Shown here piece after piece: positions 34,913 through 43,876 of a DNA stretch of 64,000 nucleotides (position 1 is its first letter; each line of letters opens with the position of its first letter). Made by a program: the position numbers and the translations under genes. Where the stretch lies: positions 992,001 to 1,056,000 of the forward strand of contig NZ_VTTM01000001.1 in the NCBI RefSeq assembly GCF_008364795.1, read 5' to 3'. Source of the DNA: Azospirillum oryzae (GTDB taxonomy: Bacteria; Pseudomonadota; Alphaproteobacteria; Azospirillales; Azospirillaceae). The notes under the pieces are model-generated. The model was not told the DNA's origin. It was given only the letters and a program-made list of their open reading frames with translations, and did no database searches.

Positions 34913-35668
34913 ATGACGGCGGACCGGACGGGCGGAGCACCCCCCTTGCACATCCTGCTGGCGGAGGACGAGACGGTCACCCGCCTTGCCGCCCGCGCCC
35001 TGCTGGAACGTGCCGGCCATCGGGTGGTGGCGGTGGAGGATGGACCGGCCGCCGTCGCGGCGGCTGCGCAGGGCGGCTTCGACCTGATCCTGATGGATCT
35101 GGACCTGCCCGGCCTGCCCGGAGACGAGGCGGTGCGCGACATCCGCCGGCAGCCGAACGGCGCCGCCCCGCGCATTCTCATGCTGACCGCCAGCGCCACC
35201 GCGCAAGGGCGCGCCCGCTGCACCGACTGCGGCGCCGACGGCATGCTGACCAAGCCGTTGCGGCTGGACGCCCTGTCCTCCACACCCGGTGGCGGACCGC
35301 CAGCCGCACGGTCGTCAGCCGGGCCCGCCTTCGACGAGGGGGCCCTCCGGACGATGCGGGAAATGCTGCCCGCCGCCCGCGCCGCCGAACTTCTCGACCG
35401 GACGGCCGCGGTGCTGGACCAGCATGGGCAGGCGCTGGCCGCGGCGCTGAAGGCTGGGGACCGGGCGACGGCCGGGGCGCTGGCCCACAAGATCGCCGGC
35501 GTGTCGGGCCAATATGGCTGTCTGGCCGTGCGCCGGGCGGCGCGCGCTTTGGAGGCGGGCCTGGAGCAGCCGGGCGCCGATCAGGGGCAGTTGGCCGTCG
35601 AATTGGCCGGCACTCTGGCGCCGGCCCTGGATTTCCTGAAGCGGAGCGCTGCCGCGGCGCGGGAATGA
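34913..35668 (+). CDS. Response regulator receiver-HPt protein
   Basis: A 251-residue protein. The receiver (about residues 12-125) has the acidic EDE pair, the phospho-accepting Asp in ILMDLDLPG, the Thr/Ser in MLTASA and the Lys in LTKPL. A ~20-residue linker precedes an HPt domain (about 140-240) with the phosphotransfer His in ALAHKIAGVSGQYG. There is no DNA-binding or enzymatic output, so it works as a relay, taking phosphate from one kinase and passing it on. Likely partners are the neighbouring kinases at 28198-34074. The start at the ATG at 34913 has GGGAGAGC upstream. Confidence 0.88.
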   Translation: MTADRTGGAPPLHILLAEDETVTRLAARALLERAGHRVVAVEDGPAAVAAAAQGGFDLILMDLDLPGLPGDEAVRDIRRQPNGAAPRILMLTASATAQGRARCTDCGADGMLTKPLRLDALSSTPGGGPPAARSSAGPAFDEGALRTMREMLPAARAAELLDRTAAVLDQHGQALAAALKAGDRATAGALAHKIAGVSGQYGCLAVRRAARALEAGLEQPGADQGQLAVELAGTLAPALDFLKRSAAAARE

Positions 35669-35693
35669 GCCCGGCCGCCGGCGGCTGCCGTCG

Positions 35694-37034
35694 TCAGCCC
35701 CGCTCGCCCGGCGAGACGGCGACGCAATGGTGGCCGTGCTTGCTCAGAACGGCGCAGGCCTTGCGGGCGTCCTTTTCGTCCAACCCGATCAGGCGGGCAC
35801 GATAGACGGTTTCTTTGCCGGTCTTCGCCTGCACGACGCTGGGCTTGGCCGTCCGCAGCAGGAAAGGCGCCTGCTTGACCGCCTGGCTCACCGCCTTGTT
35901 GCCGGCCGCCTTGCTGGAGAAGGCGCCGACCTGGACGCCCCAATGCGAAGAGGCACTGCCTCGACTCGCCTTCTCCTCCTTCGCGGGCGCGACCGGGATC
36001 GCCGCCGTCTGCAGCGACGCACGGACCGGCTTCGCCTTCACCACCGGTTCCTCATCGTCGTCCCCCTCGCCGTCGACTGCGTCGGAGCGCGTGGTGTCGA
36101 GGCTCGCCATAACCGGCCCGTCCTCGTGCCCCCGGCCGGGCCGGCCGAAGGCCTGATCGAGCAGGGCCGCCATCTTGTTGTCGCGCGACACGGCCGACTT
36201 TCCGCCCATCACCACGCCGACCAGACGACGGCCATCCCGAACCGCCGAGGCGGCGAGATTGAAGCCGGACGCGACGGTATAGCCGGTCTTGATGCCGTCC
36301 ATGCCCTCGTAGCGGGACATCAGGTGATTGTGGTTGGCCAGGGTACGGCCGCCATAGACGAAGTTGCGGCGGCTGAAATAGGGGTAATATTTGGCATGGT
36401 CGCGCATCAGCGCGCGGGACAGCATCGCGTAATCGCGGGCGGTCGTCACCTGTTCCATGTTCGGCAGGCCGGAGGCGTTGCGGTAGACGGTGTGGCGCAT
36501 GCCGATTTCGCGGGCCTTGCGCGTCATCATCTCGGCAAAGCGCGACTCGGTGCCGCCCAGCGCCTCCGCCAGCACCACCGCGGCGTCGTTGGCCGACTTG
36601 GTGACGAGGCCGAGGATCGCCGTCTCCACCTTCAGGGTCTGGCCGGCGCGAAGGCCCAGCTTGGTCGGCGACATGCTCTCCGCCCAGGACGAGACCGGCA
36701 ACTGCTGGTCGAGGGTCAGGCGACCGTCGTCCAGCGCGTCGAAGGTCAGGTAGAGGGTCATCATCTTGGTCAGGGACGCCGGATGGGTGATCGCGTCAGC
36801 GTCCTGGTCGATCAGCACCTGCCCGGTCCGGGCATCGACGACGATGGCCGCGGCCTTTGCCGCCAGCGCCTCGGCCGCGGACAGGCCGGACCCGACCGCC
36901 ACCATTCCCAGCAGCGCCGCAGCCGCGAACAAATTGCGACCCACACCCGCCGAACTCCGCCCCCCGTTCGTATCCGCCGCGCGAAAGGCGAACGGAAACA
37001 ATCCGTTACGAACGGTGTTGCGCGTTACACTCAT
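35694..37034 (-). CDS. D-alanyl-D-alanine carboxypeptidase with SPOR domain
   Basis: A 446-residue exported S11 (PBP5-type) enzyme that trims the terminal D-Ala of peptidoglycan stem peptides. A signal region spans residues ~33-58. The active site is complete: SLTK (Ser87, Lys90), SAN in TKSANDAA, and KTG in GIKTGYTV. An acidic, low-complexity linker (about 305-355) leads to a C-terminal SPOR domain (WGVQVGAFSSKAAGNKAV onward), which binds denuded glycan strands at the division septum. It is convergent with the receiver-HPt gene and divergent from the lipoprotein at 37334. Confidence 0.95.
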   Translation of the reverse strand: MSVTRNTVRNGLFPFAFRAADTNGGRSSAGVGRNLFAAAALLGMVAVGSGLSAAEALAAKAAAIVVDARTGQVLIDQDADAITHPASLTKMMTLYLTFDALDDGRLTLDQQLPVSSWAESMSPTKLGLRAGQTLKVETAILGLVTKSANDAAVVLAEALGGTESRFAEMMTRKAREIGMRHTVYRNASGLPNMEQVTTARDYAMLSRALMRDHAKYYPYFSRRNFVYGGRTLANHNHLMSRYEGMDGIKTGYTVASGFNLAASAVRDGRRLVGVVMGGKSAVSRDNKMAALLDQAFGRPGRGHEDGPVMASLDTTRSDAVDGEGDDDEEPVVKAKPVRASLQTAAIPVAPAKEEKASRGSASSHWGVQVGAFSSKAAGNKAVSQAVKQAPFLLRTAKPSVVQAKTGKETVYRARLIGLDEKDARKACAVLSKHGHHCVAVSPGERG

Positions 37035-37333
37035 GATGGCCCCGCCAACCGCTAGATACTGGTGCTTGGTTCAATGGTAAATTCGTGCGAAATCAGTGTC
37101 TAGCATGAATTCGTTAATTTACTGCTTTGGCTTTTCGCAGTTTCTGTGGCCAAAATTGCGGGTCCTGCATGACGAGGGAAAGGAACGGCGGACAAGGGCA
37201 CGGCGGAAGGGTTACGGCAGGGGGCAGACGGGTTACCGGCGCCATCCGACAGGCCGAAGCCCGCCATCCGGGGCTTGCCGCAGCGCCCTTTCTTCTCCAC
37301 CTACCAGGGGCCGCAGACGCGAGGCAAGCGACA

Positions 37334-38119
37334 ATGAGTCGTGGTCATCAAAGAACCGTTCCGGCCACCCTTTTCCGCCATGGCCTGGCCCGCGGCGCTA
37401 AGGCGGCGGCCATGGCCGTTTCCCTGCTGGCGCTCGCCGGCTGCGGCTCGGTGGGGCCGACCGACAATCCGCTGGCGCGCAAGCTGACCTGGTTCAGCTA
37501 TCTCAACGGCGACGATCTGCGGTCGCGCTGCGGCAAGGACGGCGCCGACCGCTTCCGCCTGATCTTCAACGCCGACTACAACCGGCACGTGCGCACCTAT
37601 GACGTCGTCGGCGACGCCGACCGCGGCGGCGCGGCGGTGGAGGCGCATGTGATCGAGGCGACGGACCTCGCCCGCATGACGCTGACCGACCCCTTCTCCG
37701 CGGCGCGCGGCCGCACGGCGACCCTGCAGTTGACCGCGGCGCAGTATGAACGATTCATCGGCCGCCTGCGCGACGACGGGGCGTTCGACCCGCCGCCCCA
37801 GGGGCTGCGGCTGCCGTCCAACGGTTTCTATTGGCTGATCAACGGCTGCCGCGCCGGGCAGTGGTTCTTCACCGCCTTTCCCTACCCGTCCAGCCGCTTC
37901 ACCGACGCCCGTTTCCCGGAGCTTCTGCGCGGCCTCGACCCGACCGGCGTCGCCTTCCCCGGCCTGCCGGAACCCGACGACGCGCCGCGCAGCCTGCCCT
38001 CTTCCGGCCAGCTGGCCGACGGCGGGGTGTTCTTCGAGATTCAGGTCGGCCGGGATGGGTTGGTAGGCCCGACCGCCCCCTTCGGGGCGCTGCTGCTGAG
38101 CGCCCTTCCGGGAAACTGA
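37334..38119 (+). CDS. Hypothetical lipoprotein
   Basis: A 261-residue predicted lipoprotein; a long signal peptide ends in the lipobox LAGC near residue 36. The mature part has a few Cys and Trp residues (CGKDG, INGCRAGQWFF) and ends in a Pro/Gly-rich region. I do not recognise the family. The preceding 299 bp back to dacA holds no gene; it is locally AT-rich around 37050-37140 and probably contains the divergent promoters. It converges on the Anbu protease gene, with the stops 22 bp apart. Confidence 0.7.
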   Translation: MSRGHQRTVPATLFRHGLARGAKAAAMAVSLLALAGCGSVGPTDNPLARKLTWFSYLNGDDLRSRCGKDGADRFRLIFNADYNRHVRTYDVVGDADRGGAAVEAHVIEATDLARMTLTDPFSAARGRTATLQLTAAQYERFIGRLRDDGAFDPPPQGLRLPSNGFYWLINGCRAGQWFFTAFPYPSSRFTDARFPELLRGLDPTGVAFPGLPEPDDAPRSLPSSGQLADGGVFFEIQVGRDGLVGPTAPFGALLLSALPGN

Positions 38120-38141
38120 TCGCCGGTCGGGCCGCGTCCTT

Positions 38142-38903
38142 TCAGACCGCCTCTTCGGCGGGCTGGCGCGGACGCATCTCTTCCGGGACCAGCGTCTCGA
38201 CCCAGGGACCGTCCGGCATGCGGCGGGCCAGCTCCGTCAGGTTGCGGTTCCACCACTGGCGCTGTTCGCTGAGATCGTCATAGTCGTAGTTCGACTGGCG
38301 CCAGCTGCGCGACTCCGCATGGTAGGACACCATGTCGATGGGGAAGCCGACGTCGTTGGTGGAGAAGCGGGTGCTGTCGAAGGACAGATAGGCCAGCTTC
38401 AGCGCCGTCTGCATGTCGGTGCCGTAGGTCAGCGCGCGGTCCAGGATCGGCTTGCCGTAGGCGGTGGCACCGATCGACAGGTAGGGCGTGCGTTCGTCCA
38501 CCTCGATCCAGTTGCCCTCCGGATAGACCAGGAACATGTAGGGTTCGCGGTCCTCGGCCAGTTGGCCGCCGATGATGGCGTGCAGGTTGAAGTGCAGCTT
38601 GGACGCCTCCAGCGACTCCCGGTCCTCCGCGGCGACTTGCCGCAGGCAGGTGGTGAAGGCCGACACCGCGTCCAGCATGGTGGCATAGGCCTCGCCCCGG
38701 CGCTTCTGCATGTCGCGGCGCAGATAGGCCAGCGTCTTGTCGCGGACGCTGCGCAGGCCGGAGTTCATGATGAAGAAGCGGTCGCCGCCGCTGCCCATCA
38801 TCGTCACCTTGCGGGCCGACGACAGTTGCGATCCGCTGGTGATTCGGCCGTCCGACAGACCGATCAGGCCGTCGCGGGTCTTGATGCCAAGGCAATAGGT
38901 CAT
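38142..38903 (-). CDS. Anbu-type proteasome-like protease
   Basis: A 253-residue protein of the bacterial proteasome-related family (Anbu, ancestral beta subunit). Removal of the initiator Met would expose Thr as the N-terminal nucleophile (M-TYCLGIK). Counting from that Thr, Asp17 (GLSDGR) and a Lys near position 31 (SARKVTMM) complete the N-terminal-nucleophile hydrolase catalytic set. The body has the expected alternating strands and the IGATAYGKPILDR segment. Anbu genes usually sit in an operon with an alpha-E protein, an ATP-grasp protein and a transglutaminase-like protein; none of these is adjacent here. Substrate unknown. Confidence 0.85.
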   Translation of the reverse strand: MTYCLGIKTRDGLIGLSDGRITSGSQLSSARKVTMMGSGGDRFFIMNSGLRSVRDKTLAYLRRDMQKRRGEAYATMLDAVSAFTTCLRQVAAEDRESLEASKLHFNLHAIIGGQLAEDREPYMFLVYPEGNWIEVDERTPYLSIGATAYGKPILDRALTYGTDMQTALKLAYLSFDSTRFSTNDVGFPIDMVSYHAESRSWRQSNYDYDDLSEQRQWWNRNLTELARRMPDGPWVETLVPEEMRPRQPAEEAV

Positions 38904-39191
38904 GGTCGAAATGGTCCCGAAGATGCGGCCTGATGAAGGGATGGCCCGGCGCGCCGCGTCCAAGCGCCGCACCTGACCAATGGCCGAGGCGAATCCCCTC
39001 CACGGCCACGCTACACTTGTCCCAGCGCCGGTAAAGTCTTCGTTAAGGACAGTCTCCATCGGAGACTTGCCGCCGCTTCCGCGACCGCCGCTCCGACCGC
39101 AACGAAGGCGGCTATGGCGTCACAGGAAATTCACGCTTTCGGGGTAAGGCTCGGCACAAGGGAGTAAGCCGCATACCCGCCGAACGGACTG
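38904..39191. other. Spacer between the Anbu gene and the phasin promoter
   Basis: About 290 bp. I see no gene, repeat or clear hairpin. It should contain the minus-strand Anbu promoter; no confident -35/-10 pair could be assigned. Confidence 0.4.
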
Positions 39192-39243
39192 TTGACACCG
39201 CGCAGTGCTTAGCCCATAAAACCCTTATATTGCAGTGCAGCAT
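39192..39243 (+). promoter_or_regulatory. Phasin 1 promoter with PhaR-like operator
   Basis: TTGACA (39192-39197) and CATAAA (39215-39220) are 17 bp apart. Six bases beyond the -10 lies ATATTGCAGTGCAGCAT (39227-39243), a near-palindromic TGC-rich site like those bound by the polyhydroxybutyrate-responsive repressor PhaR. It covers the predicted transcription start, the right place for repression. The same arrangement recurs at 40067. Confidence 0.7.
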
Positions 39244-39400
39244 TTTCCGGTGCCGATCAACGGCCGCCGGGAAAACCGTGACAACGGCTGCACAACGTAA
39301 AAACGCAACATACACCGCTGCCGGCCGGCCCCGCGCCACGCTTTGCGGCGGCTGGGTCCACTCTCCATACGCCGGCATCAGCCAGGAAGGAACGCGCGTC

Positions 39401-39913
39401 ATGAACCAGTTTACGCCGAAGTCGCTCGAGACCGTCGCCGCCCAGGCCAAGGAGCAGTACGAGGGTCTGGTGAAGGCCGGCCAGGAGCAGACGGTCAAGC
39501 AGTTCGAGCAGACCGCGACCGCCGCCAAGGAGCAGTTCGAGAAGACTGCCGCCCAGCTGCTGAAGAGCTATGAGGACCTGCAGGCCACCGGCAAGGCCAA
39601 TGTCGAGGCGCTAATCGCCAGCAGCACCATCGCCGCCAAGGGCGCCGAGGATCTGGGCCGCGAGGTCGTCGCCTATGGCCAGTCGGCGCTGGACAAGTCC
39701 ATCACCACCGGCAAGGCCCTGCTGGCCGCCAAGACCCTGCAGGAAGTGGTGGAGCTGCAGAACGATTTCCTGAAGTCAAGCTTCGACGCGATGCTGGCCG
39801 AAACCAGCCGCCTGCAGGAGCTGACCAGCAAGGTCACCAACGAGGCGCTGGCCCCGCTGAACGCCCGCGTCACCGCGACGGTGGAGACCTTCTCCAAGCC
39901 GATCGCCGCCTGA
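39401..39913 (+). CDS. Phasin family protein (1)
   Basis: A 170-residue, almost entirely helical amphipathic protein that coats polyhydroxyalkanoate granules. It has the phasin_2 pattern: repeated KEQYE and FEQTATAAKEQFEKTAAQ helices, then LLAAKTLQEVVELQNDFLKSSFD and a conserved end near NEALAPLNARVTATVE. The ATG at 39401 follows AGGAAGGA. A paralogue lies 315 bp downstream; both share the AAKT(L)QE-VELQ core and the C-terminal ending PIAA. The gene has its own promoter, operator and terminator. Confidence 0.92.
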   Translation: MNQFTPKSLETVAAQAKEQYEGLVKAGQEQTVKQFEQTATAAKEQFEKTAAQLLKSYEDLQATGKANVEALIASSTIAAKGAEDLGREVVAYGQSALDKSITTGKALLAAKTLQEVVELQNDFLKSSFDAMLAETSRLQELTSKVTNEALAPLNARVTATVETFSKPIAA

Positions 39914-39972
39914 TCGGCCCGATTGGACGAGACCTGACGGCCGGGGTTCGGACATGGACCCCGGCCCCGCAG

Positions 39973-40010
39973 ACGGCCCGGCAACCTCCACGCGGTTGCC
40001 GGGCCGTTTT
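39973..40010 (+). terminator. Terminator after phasin 1
   Basis: ACGGCCCGGCAACC (39973-39986) pairs perfectly with GGTTGCCGGGCCGT (39994-40007), followed by TTT. Nearly the same hairpin follows phasin 2, evidence that the two units arose by duplication. Confidence 0.9.
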
Positions 40011-40045
40011 GCGTTCCGGGCTCCGCACCTGCCCGCCGCCGGCTT

Positions 40046-40060
40046 TTGTGCAGCGCACAA
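40046..40060. promoter_or_regulatory. Palindrome upstream of the phasin 2 promoter
   Basis: TTGTGC-AGC-GCACAA is a perfect 6+6 palindrome ending 6 bp before the -35 element of phasin 2. It has no counterpart at phasin 1. It could bind an activator; the protein is unknown. Confidence 0.4.
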
Positions 40061-40066
40061 TATCCA

Positions 40067-40118
40067 TTGACTCCGCGCCCGGATTTCCCTACATTCTGCT
40101 CATGTTGCAGTGCAGCAT
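40067..40118 (+). promoter_or_regulatory. Phasin 2 promoter with PhaR-like operator
   Basis: TTGACT (40067-40072) and TACATT (40090-40095) are 17 bp apart. ATGTTGCAGTGCAGCAT (40102-40118) starts six bases after the -10, exactly as at phasin 1. Thirteen consecutive bases of the operator are identical in the two copies. Confidence 0.7.
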
Positions 40119-40228
40119 ATCTCGGGCGCCCGGTTCTTCGGGGTCCGAGGGTTTCAACCCACTCCGCGCCCGGTCGCCGCATCGTCGGGGCCGCGCGGTT
40201 GACCCCTGAGAGCGCGAGGAGCATAGCC

Positions 40229-40708
40229 ATGTCCGACCAGATCGCCGCCGTCACCAAGTCCGTCGAAGACGCCATCGCCACCGCCAAGCAGAACCTGGAA
40301 GGCCTCGTGAAGGCCCAGCAGGAGCAGATGGAAAAGGCCTCCGCCCAGGTGATGAAGGGCTATGAGGAACTGACCGCCCTCACCAAGGGGAATGTCGACG
40401 CGTTCGTGCAGTCCGGCACCGTCGTCGCCAAGGGCGCGGAAGAGGCCGGCAAGCAGGTCGCCGCCTTCACCCAGTCCTCGCTGGAGAAGGGCGTGTCGAA
40501 CGCCAAGTCCATGCTGGCGGTGAAGACGATCCAGGAGCTGGTCGAGCTGCAGAAGGCCTACACCAAGGCCAGCCTCGACGCCTTCGTGTCCGAGAGCACC
40601 AAGCTGCAGGAGCTGACCGTCAAGGTCGCCAACGAGGCGCTGGCTCCGCTGAGCGCCCGTGTCAACGCCACGGTCGAGGTCCTGTCGAAGAAGCCGATCG
40701 CCGCCTGA
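40229..40708 (+). CDS. Phasin family protein (2)
   Basis: A 159-residue paralogue of the upstream phasin, with the same helical layout: KQNLEGLVKAQQEQMEK, AKSMLAVKTIQELVELQKAY and the end NEALAPLSARVNATVE...KPIAA. It should bind polyhydroxyalkanoate granules or take part in their number and size control. It starts at the ATG at 40229 after GCGAGGAGC. Having its own promoter, operator and terminator lets it be expressed independently, although the operators predict co-regulation with phasin 1. Confidence 0.92.
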   Translation: MSDQIAAVTKSVEDAIATAKQNLEGLVKAQQEQMEKASAQVMKGYEELTALTKGNVDAFVQSGTVVAKGAEEAGKQVAAFTQSSLEKGVSNAKSMLAVKTIQELVELQKAYTKASLDAFVSESTKLQELTVKVANEALAPLSARVNATVEVLSKKPIAA

Positions 40709-40788
40709 TCGGCGCCCGCGCGCCGGGACTTGAGCCTCACGGCTTGATCGGCGGGCATCCTATGCCCACCCGACCGACCGCATCGCAG

Positions 40789-40825
40789 CGGCCCGGCAAC
40801 CCGCAGAGGGATGCCGGGCCGTTTT
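40789..40825 (+). terminator. Terminator after phasin 2
   Basis: CGGCCCGGCA (40789-40798) pairs with TGCCGGGCCG (40812-40821), followed by TTTT. It closely matches the phasin 1 terminator. Confidence 0.88.
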
Positions 40826-41079
40826 GCGTCCGGAAGCCATCCTGGCATGGCCCCTGCCCTGGCTCCCTGCCTGGCGATGCCGCACAACGGCTTAGGGTTT
40901 CCCGCCGATTGCGGCCCAAAGGCAAGAGGTGTCTCCTATTTAGGGGTATCGGAAGGCCGACCGGACCAAAGGAGGGTCTGCCAAATGGAGGGAGACCGAA
41001 AACGGCCCCTTCCCACCGCGCCCGAAATGACCATATCATTCACAGTGACAGTGCATCGCGATGACATTCGACTGGGACC
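40826..41079 (+). other. Upstream region of clpS
   Basis: About 250 bp with no gene. It should hold the clpS-clpA promoter, but no strong sigma-70 pair or heat-shock element could be assigned with confidence. Confidence 0.35.
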
Positions 41080-41406
41080 ATGGCCGACTCTGACAAGCAG
41101 GGCAACGACGGCACGAACAGCGGCGTGGTCGTAAAGGCCAAGCCAAAGACAAAAAAGCCGTCGATGTATAAGGTCTTGATGTTGAACGACGATTATACTC
41201 CGATGGAGTTCGTCGTTCTCGTTCTCGAACGCTTCTTCAGCAAATCGCGGGAGGAAGCGACCCAGATCATGCTGCATGTGCACCGGCGGGGTGTGGGGTT
41301 GTGCGGCGTGTTCACCTACGAGGTGGCGGAGACGAAAGTCACGCAGGTGATGGACTTTGCGCGCCAGCACCAGCATCCGCTGCAATGCACGTTAGAAAAG
41401 GATTAG
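41080..41406 (+). CDS. clpS: ATP-dependent Clp protease adapter ClpS
   Basis: A 108-residue adapter that delivers N-degron substrates to ClpAP. After a disordered Lys-rich N-terminal tail (residues 1-30), the core is intact: the [14 protein letters not shown] hydrophobic pocket, the [15 protein letters not shown] helix-strand, and YEVAETKV. The N-terminal tail is the part that enters the ClpA pore. It is followed 8 bp later by clpA, the standard operon. Confidence 0.96.
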   Translation: MADSDKQGNDGTNSGVVVKAKPKTKKPSMYKVLMLNDDYTPMEFVVLVLERFFSKSREEATQIMLHVHRRGVGLCGVFTYEVAETKVTQVMDFARQHQHPLQCTLEKD

Positions 41407-41414
41407 ACCCACAC

Positions 41415-43730
41415 ATGCTGTCGCGTAACCTGGAACAGACGCTGCACCGAGCCCTGGCCCACGCGAACGAGCGCAGGCATGAATACGCGACGCTCGAACA
41501 TCTTCTGCTCGCGTTGACCGAAGACTCCGATGCTACTGCCGTCTTGCGCGCTTGCGGGATCGACCTCGACCGTCTGCGCGCTGAACTGTCGGATTACCTC
41601 GACAACGAACTGGCGAACCTTATCACGAACAGGCCTGATGATGCCAAGCCGACGGCTGGTTTCCAACGGGTTCTGCAGCGTGCGGCCATCCACGTCCAGT
41701 CGTCGGGACGTGAGGAGGTGACGGGAGCAAATGTGCTCGTTGCCTTGTTCTCTGAACGCGAGAGCCACGCGGTCTATTTCCTGCAGGAGCAGGAGATGAC
41801 CCGGTTCGATGCGGTCAACTACATCTCTCACGGAATCGCGAAGGCTCCGGGCCGCTCGGAAACCAAGCGGGTCTCGGGCGCTGACGACGAGGCGGCGGCG
41901 GAGAAGGTCGTGAAAAAAGGCAGCGAAGCGCTAGAGGCGTATTGTGTCAACCTGAACAAGAAGGCGTCCGGCGGGAAGATCGATCCGCTGATCGGCCGGG
42001 AGCAGGAGGTCGAACGGACCATCCAGATCCTGTGCCGGCGGTCGAAGAACAATCCGCTGTACGTCGGCGACCCCGGTGTCGGCAAGACCGCCATCGCCGA
42101 GGGGCTCGCCCGCCGCATCGTCCAGCAGGAAGTGCCGGAGGTGCTGCGCAACGCCACCATCTTCGCGCTCGACATGGGCTCGCTGCTGGCCGGCACCCGC
42201 TACCGCGGCGATTTCGAGGAGCGGCTGAAGGCCGTCGTGTCGGAGCTCGAGGCGACGGAGGGGGCCATCCTCTTCATCGACGAGATCCACACGGTGATCG
42301 GCGCCGGCGCCACCTCGGGCGGAGCGATGGACGCCTCGAACCTGCTGAAGCCGGCACTGGCCTCCGGTTCGCTGCGCTGCATCGGGTCGACCACCTACAA
42401 GGAATACCGCAGCTACTTCGAGAAGGACCGGGCGCTGGTCCGCCGCTTCCAGAAGATCGACGTCAACGAGCCGTCGGTCGAGGATGCGATCAAGATCCTG
42501 CAGGGCCTGAAGCCCTATTACGAGAAGCATCACAAGGTCACCTACACCAACGACGCCATCCGCGTCGCGGTGGAGCTGTCGGCCAAGTATATCGGCGACC
42601 GCAAGCTGCCCGACAAAGCCATCGACATCATCGACGAGGTCGGTGCGGCGCAGATGCTGCTGCCGGAGAACAAGCGCCGCAAGAAGATCGGCGTGAAGGA
42701 CGTGGAGGCGGTGGTCGCCAAGATCGCCCGCATCCCGCCGAAGTCGGTCAGCCGCGACGACAAGGAAACGCTGCTGAACCTCGAGCGCGACCTGAAGACC
42801 ATGGTCTTCGGCCAGAACAAGGCGATCGACGCGCTGGTCTCCGCGATCAAGCTGGCCCGCGCCGGCCTGCGCGAGCCGGAGAAGCCCATCGGCAACTACC
42901 TGTTCACCGGCCCGACCGGTGTCGGCAAGACCGAGGTGGCCCGCCAGCTCGCCATGACGTTGGGCATCGAGCTGACCCGCTTCGACATGTCCGAGTACAT
43001 GGAGCGGCACACGGTGTCGCGGCTGATCGGCGCCCCGCCGGGTTATGTCGGCTTCGACCAGGGCGGCATGCTGACCGACGCCATCGACCAGCACCCGCAC
43101 TGCGTCCTGCTGCTGGACGAGATCGAGAAGGCCCACCCGGATCTGTTCAACATCCTGTTGCAGATCATGGACCACGGCAAGCTGACCGATCACAACGGCA
43201 AGATCGTCGATTTCCGCAACGTCATCCTGATCATGACCTCGAACGCCGGGGCCGCCGACATGGCCAAGCCCGCCATCGGTTTCGAGCGTGACCGCCGGGT
43301 CGGCGAGGACATCGAAGCGGTCGAGAAGATGTTCACGCCGGAGTTCCGCAACCGTCTCGACGCGATCATCCCCTTCGCGCCGCTGACCCAGGAGGTGATC
43401 AACCGCGTCGTCGACAAGTTCATCATGCAGATGGAAGCGCAGTTGGAAGACCGCGGCGTGTCCATCGAGCTGAACGAAGAGGCGCGCGAGTGGCTGGGCA
43501 AGAAGGGCTACGACCCGCTCTATGGCGCCCGCCCGCTTGGCCGCGTGATCCAGGAGTACATCAAGAAGCCGCTGGCGGAAGAGCTGCTGTTCGGCAAGCT
43601 CAGCAAGGGCGGTCTGGTCAAGGTCACCGTCAAGGACGACAAGCCGGCCTTCGACTATGCCGAAGGCAACCGGCCGAAGCGTACCTCCGGTGACGATGAC
43701 GAGGAGATGGTGTCGGAGATGGTCGAGTAA
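41415..43730 (+). CDS. clpA: ATP-dependent Clp protease ATP-binding subunit ClpA
   Basis: A 771-residue AAA+ unfoldase that feeds substrates into ClpP. The N-domain (1-145, starting [20 protein letters not shown]) binds ClpS. AAA-1 has Walker [14 protein letters not shown] and Walker [12 protein letters not shown]-2 has [11 protein letters not shown] and [12 protein letters not shown]. The absence of a long middle coiled coil distinguishes it from ClpB. The C-terminus is acidic ([12 protein letters not shown]). The ATG at 41415 is preferred to upstream frames that overlap clpS. A strong terminator follows. Confidence 0.97.
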   Translation: MLSRNLEQTLHRALAHANERRHEYATLEHLLLALTEDSDATAVLRACGIDLDRLRAELSDYLDNELANLITNRPDDAKPTAGFQRVLQRAAIHVQSSGREEVTGANVLVALFSERESHAVYFLQEQEMTRFDAVNYISHGIAKAPGRSETKRVSGADDEAAAEKVVKKGSEALEAYCVNLNKKASGGKIDPLIGREQEVERTIQILCRRSKNNPLYVGDPGVGKTAIAEGLARRIVQQEVPEVLRNATIFALDMGSLLAGTRYRGDFEERLKAVVSELEATEGAILFIDEIHTVIGAGATSGGAMDASNLLKPALASGSLRCIGSTTYKEYRSYFEKDRALVRRFQKIDVNEPSVEDAIKILQGLKPYYEKHHKVTYTNDAIRVAVELSAKYIGDRKLPDKAIDIIDEVGAAQMLLPENKRRKKIGVKDVEAVVAKIARIPPKSVSRDDKETLLNLERDLKTMVFGQNKAIDALVSAIKLARAGLREPEKPIGNYLFTGPTGVGKTEVARQLAMTLGIELTRFDMSEYMERHTVSRLIGAPPGYVGFDQGGMLTDAIDQHPHCVLLLDEIEKAHPDLFNILLQIMDHGKLTDHNGKIVDFRNVILIMTSNAGAADMAKPAIGFERDRRVGEDIEAVEKMFTPEFRNRLDAIIPFAPLTQEVINRVVDKFIMQMEAQLEDRGVSIELNEEAREWLGKKGYDPLYGARPLGRVIQEYIKKPLAEELLFGKLSKGGLVKVTVKDDKPAFDYAEGNRPKRTSGDDDEEMVSEMVE

Positions 43731-43754
43731 CCTCGGCCGATGCGTTCCGTATCG

Positions 43755-43787
43755 TAAAAAAGGAGGCCGTCCGCGGCCTCCTTTTTC
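43755..43787 (+). terminator. Terminator after clpA
   Basis: AAAAAAGGAGGCC pairs with GGCCTCCTTTTT around a GTCCGC loop, a strong intrinsic terminator with a U-run. Confidence 0.92.
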
Positions 43788-43876
43788 GTTGTGCGGCAGG
43801 CGGATGCGCTCTTTTGCATCGCTTCGTCACCGCGCGAAACTTTTGCGCGACTGCCGGACTGCGCTATGGTCGCGGC

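Noticed and set aside
37080..37330. Possible small gene between dacA and the lipoprotein (frame from 37127)
   Set aside because: The frame simply extends the lipoprotein upstream with Arg/Gly-rich sequence that would bury the signal peptide; the ATG at 37334 is better.
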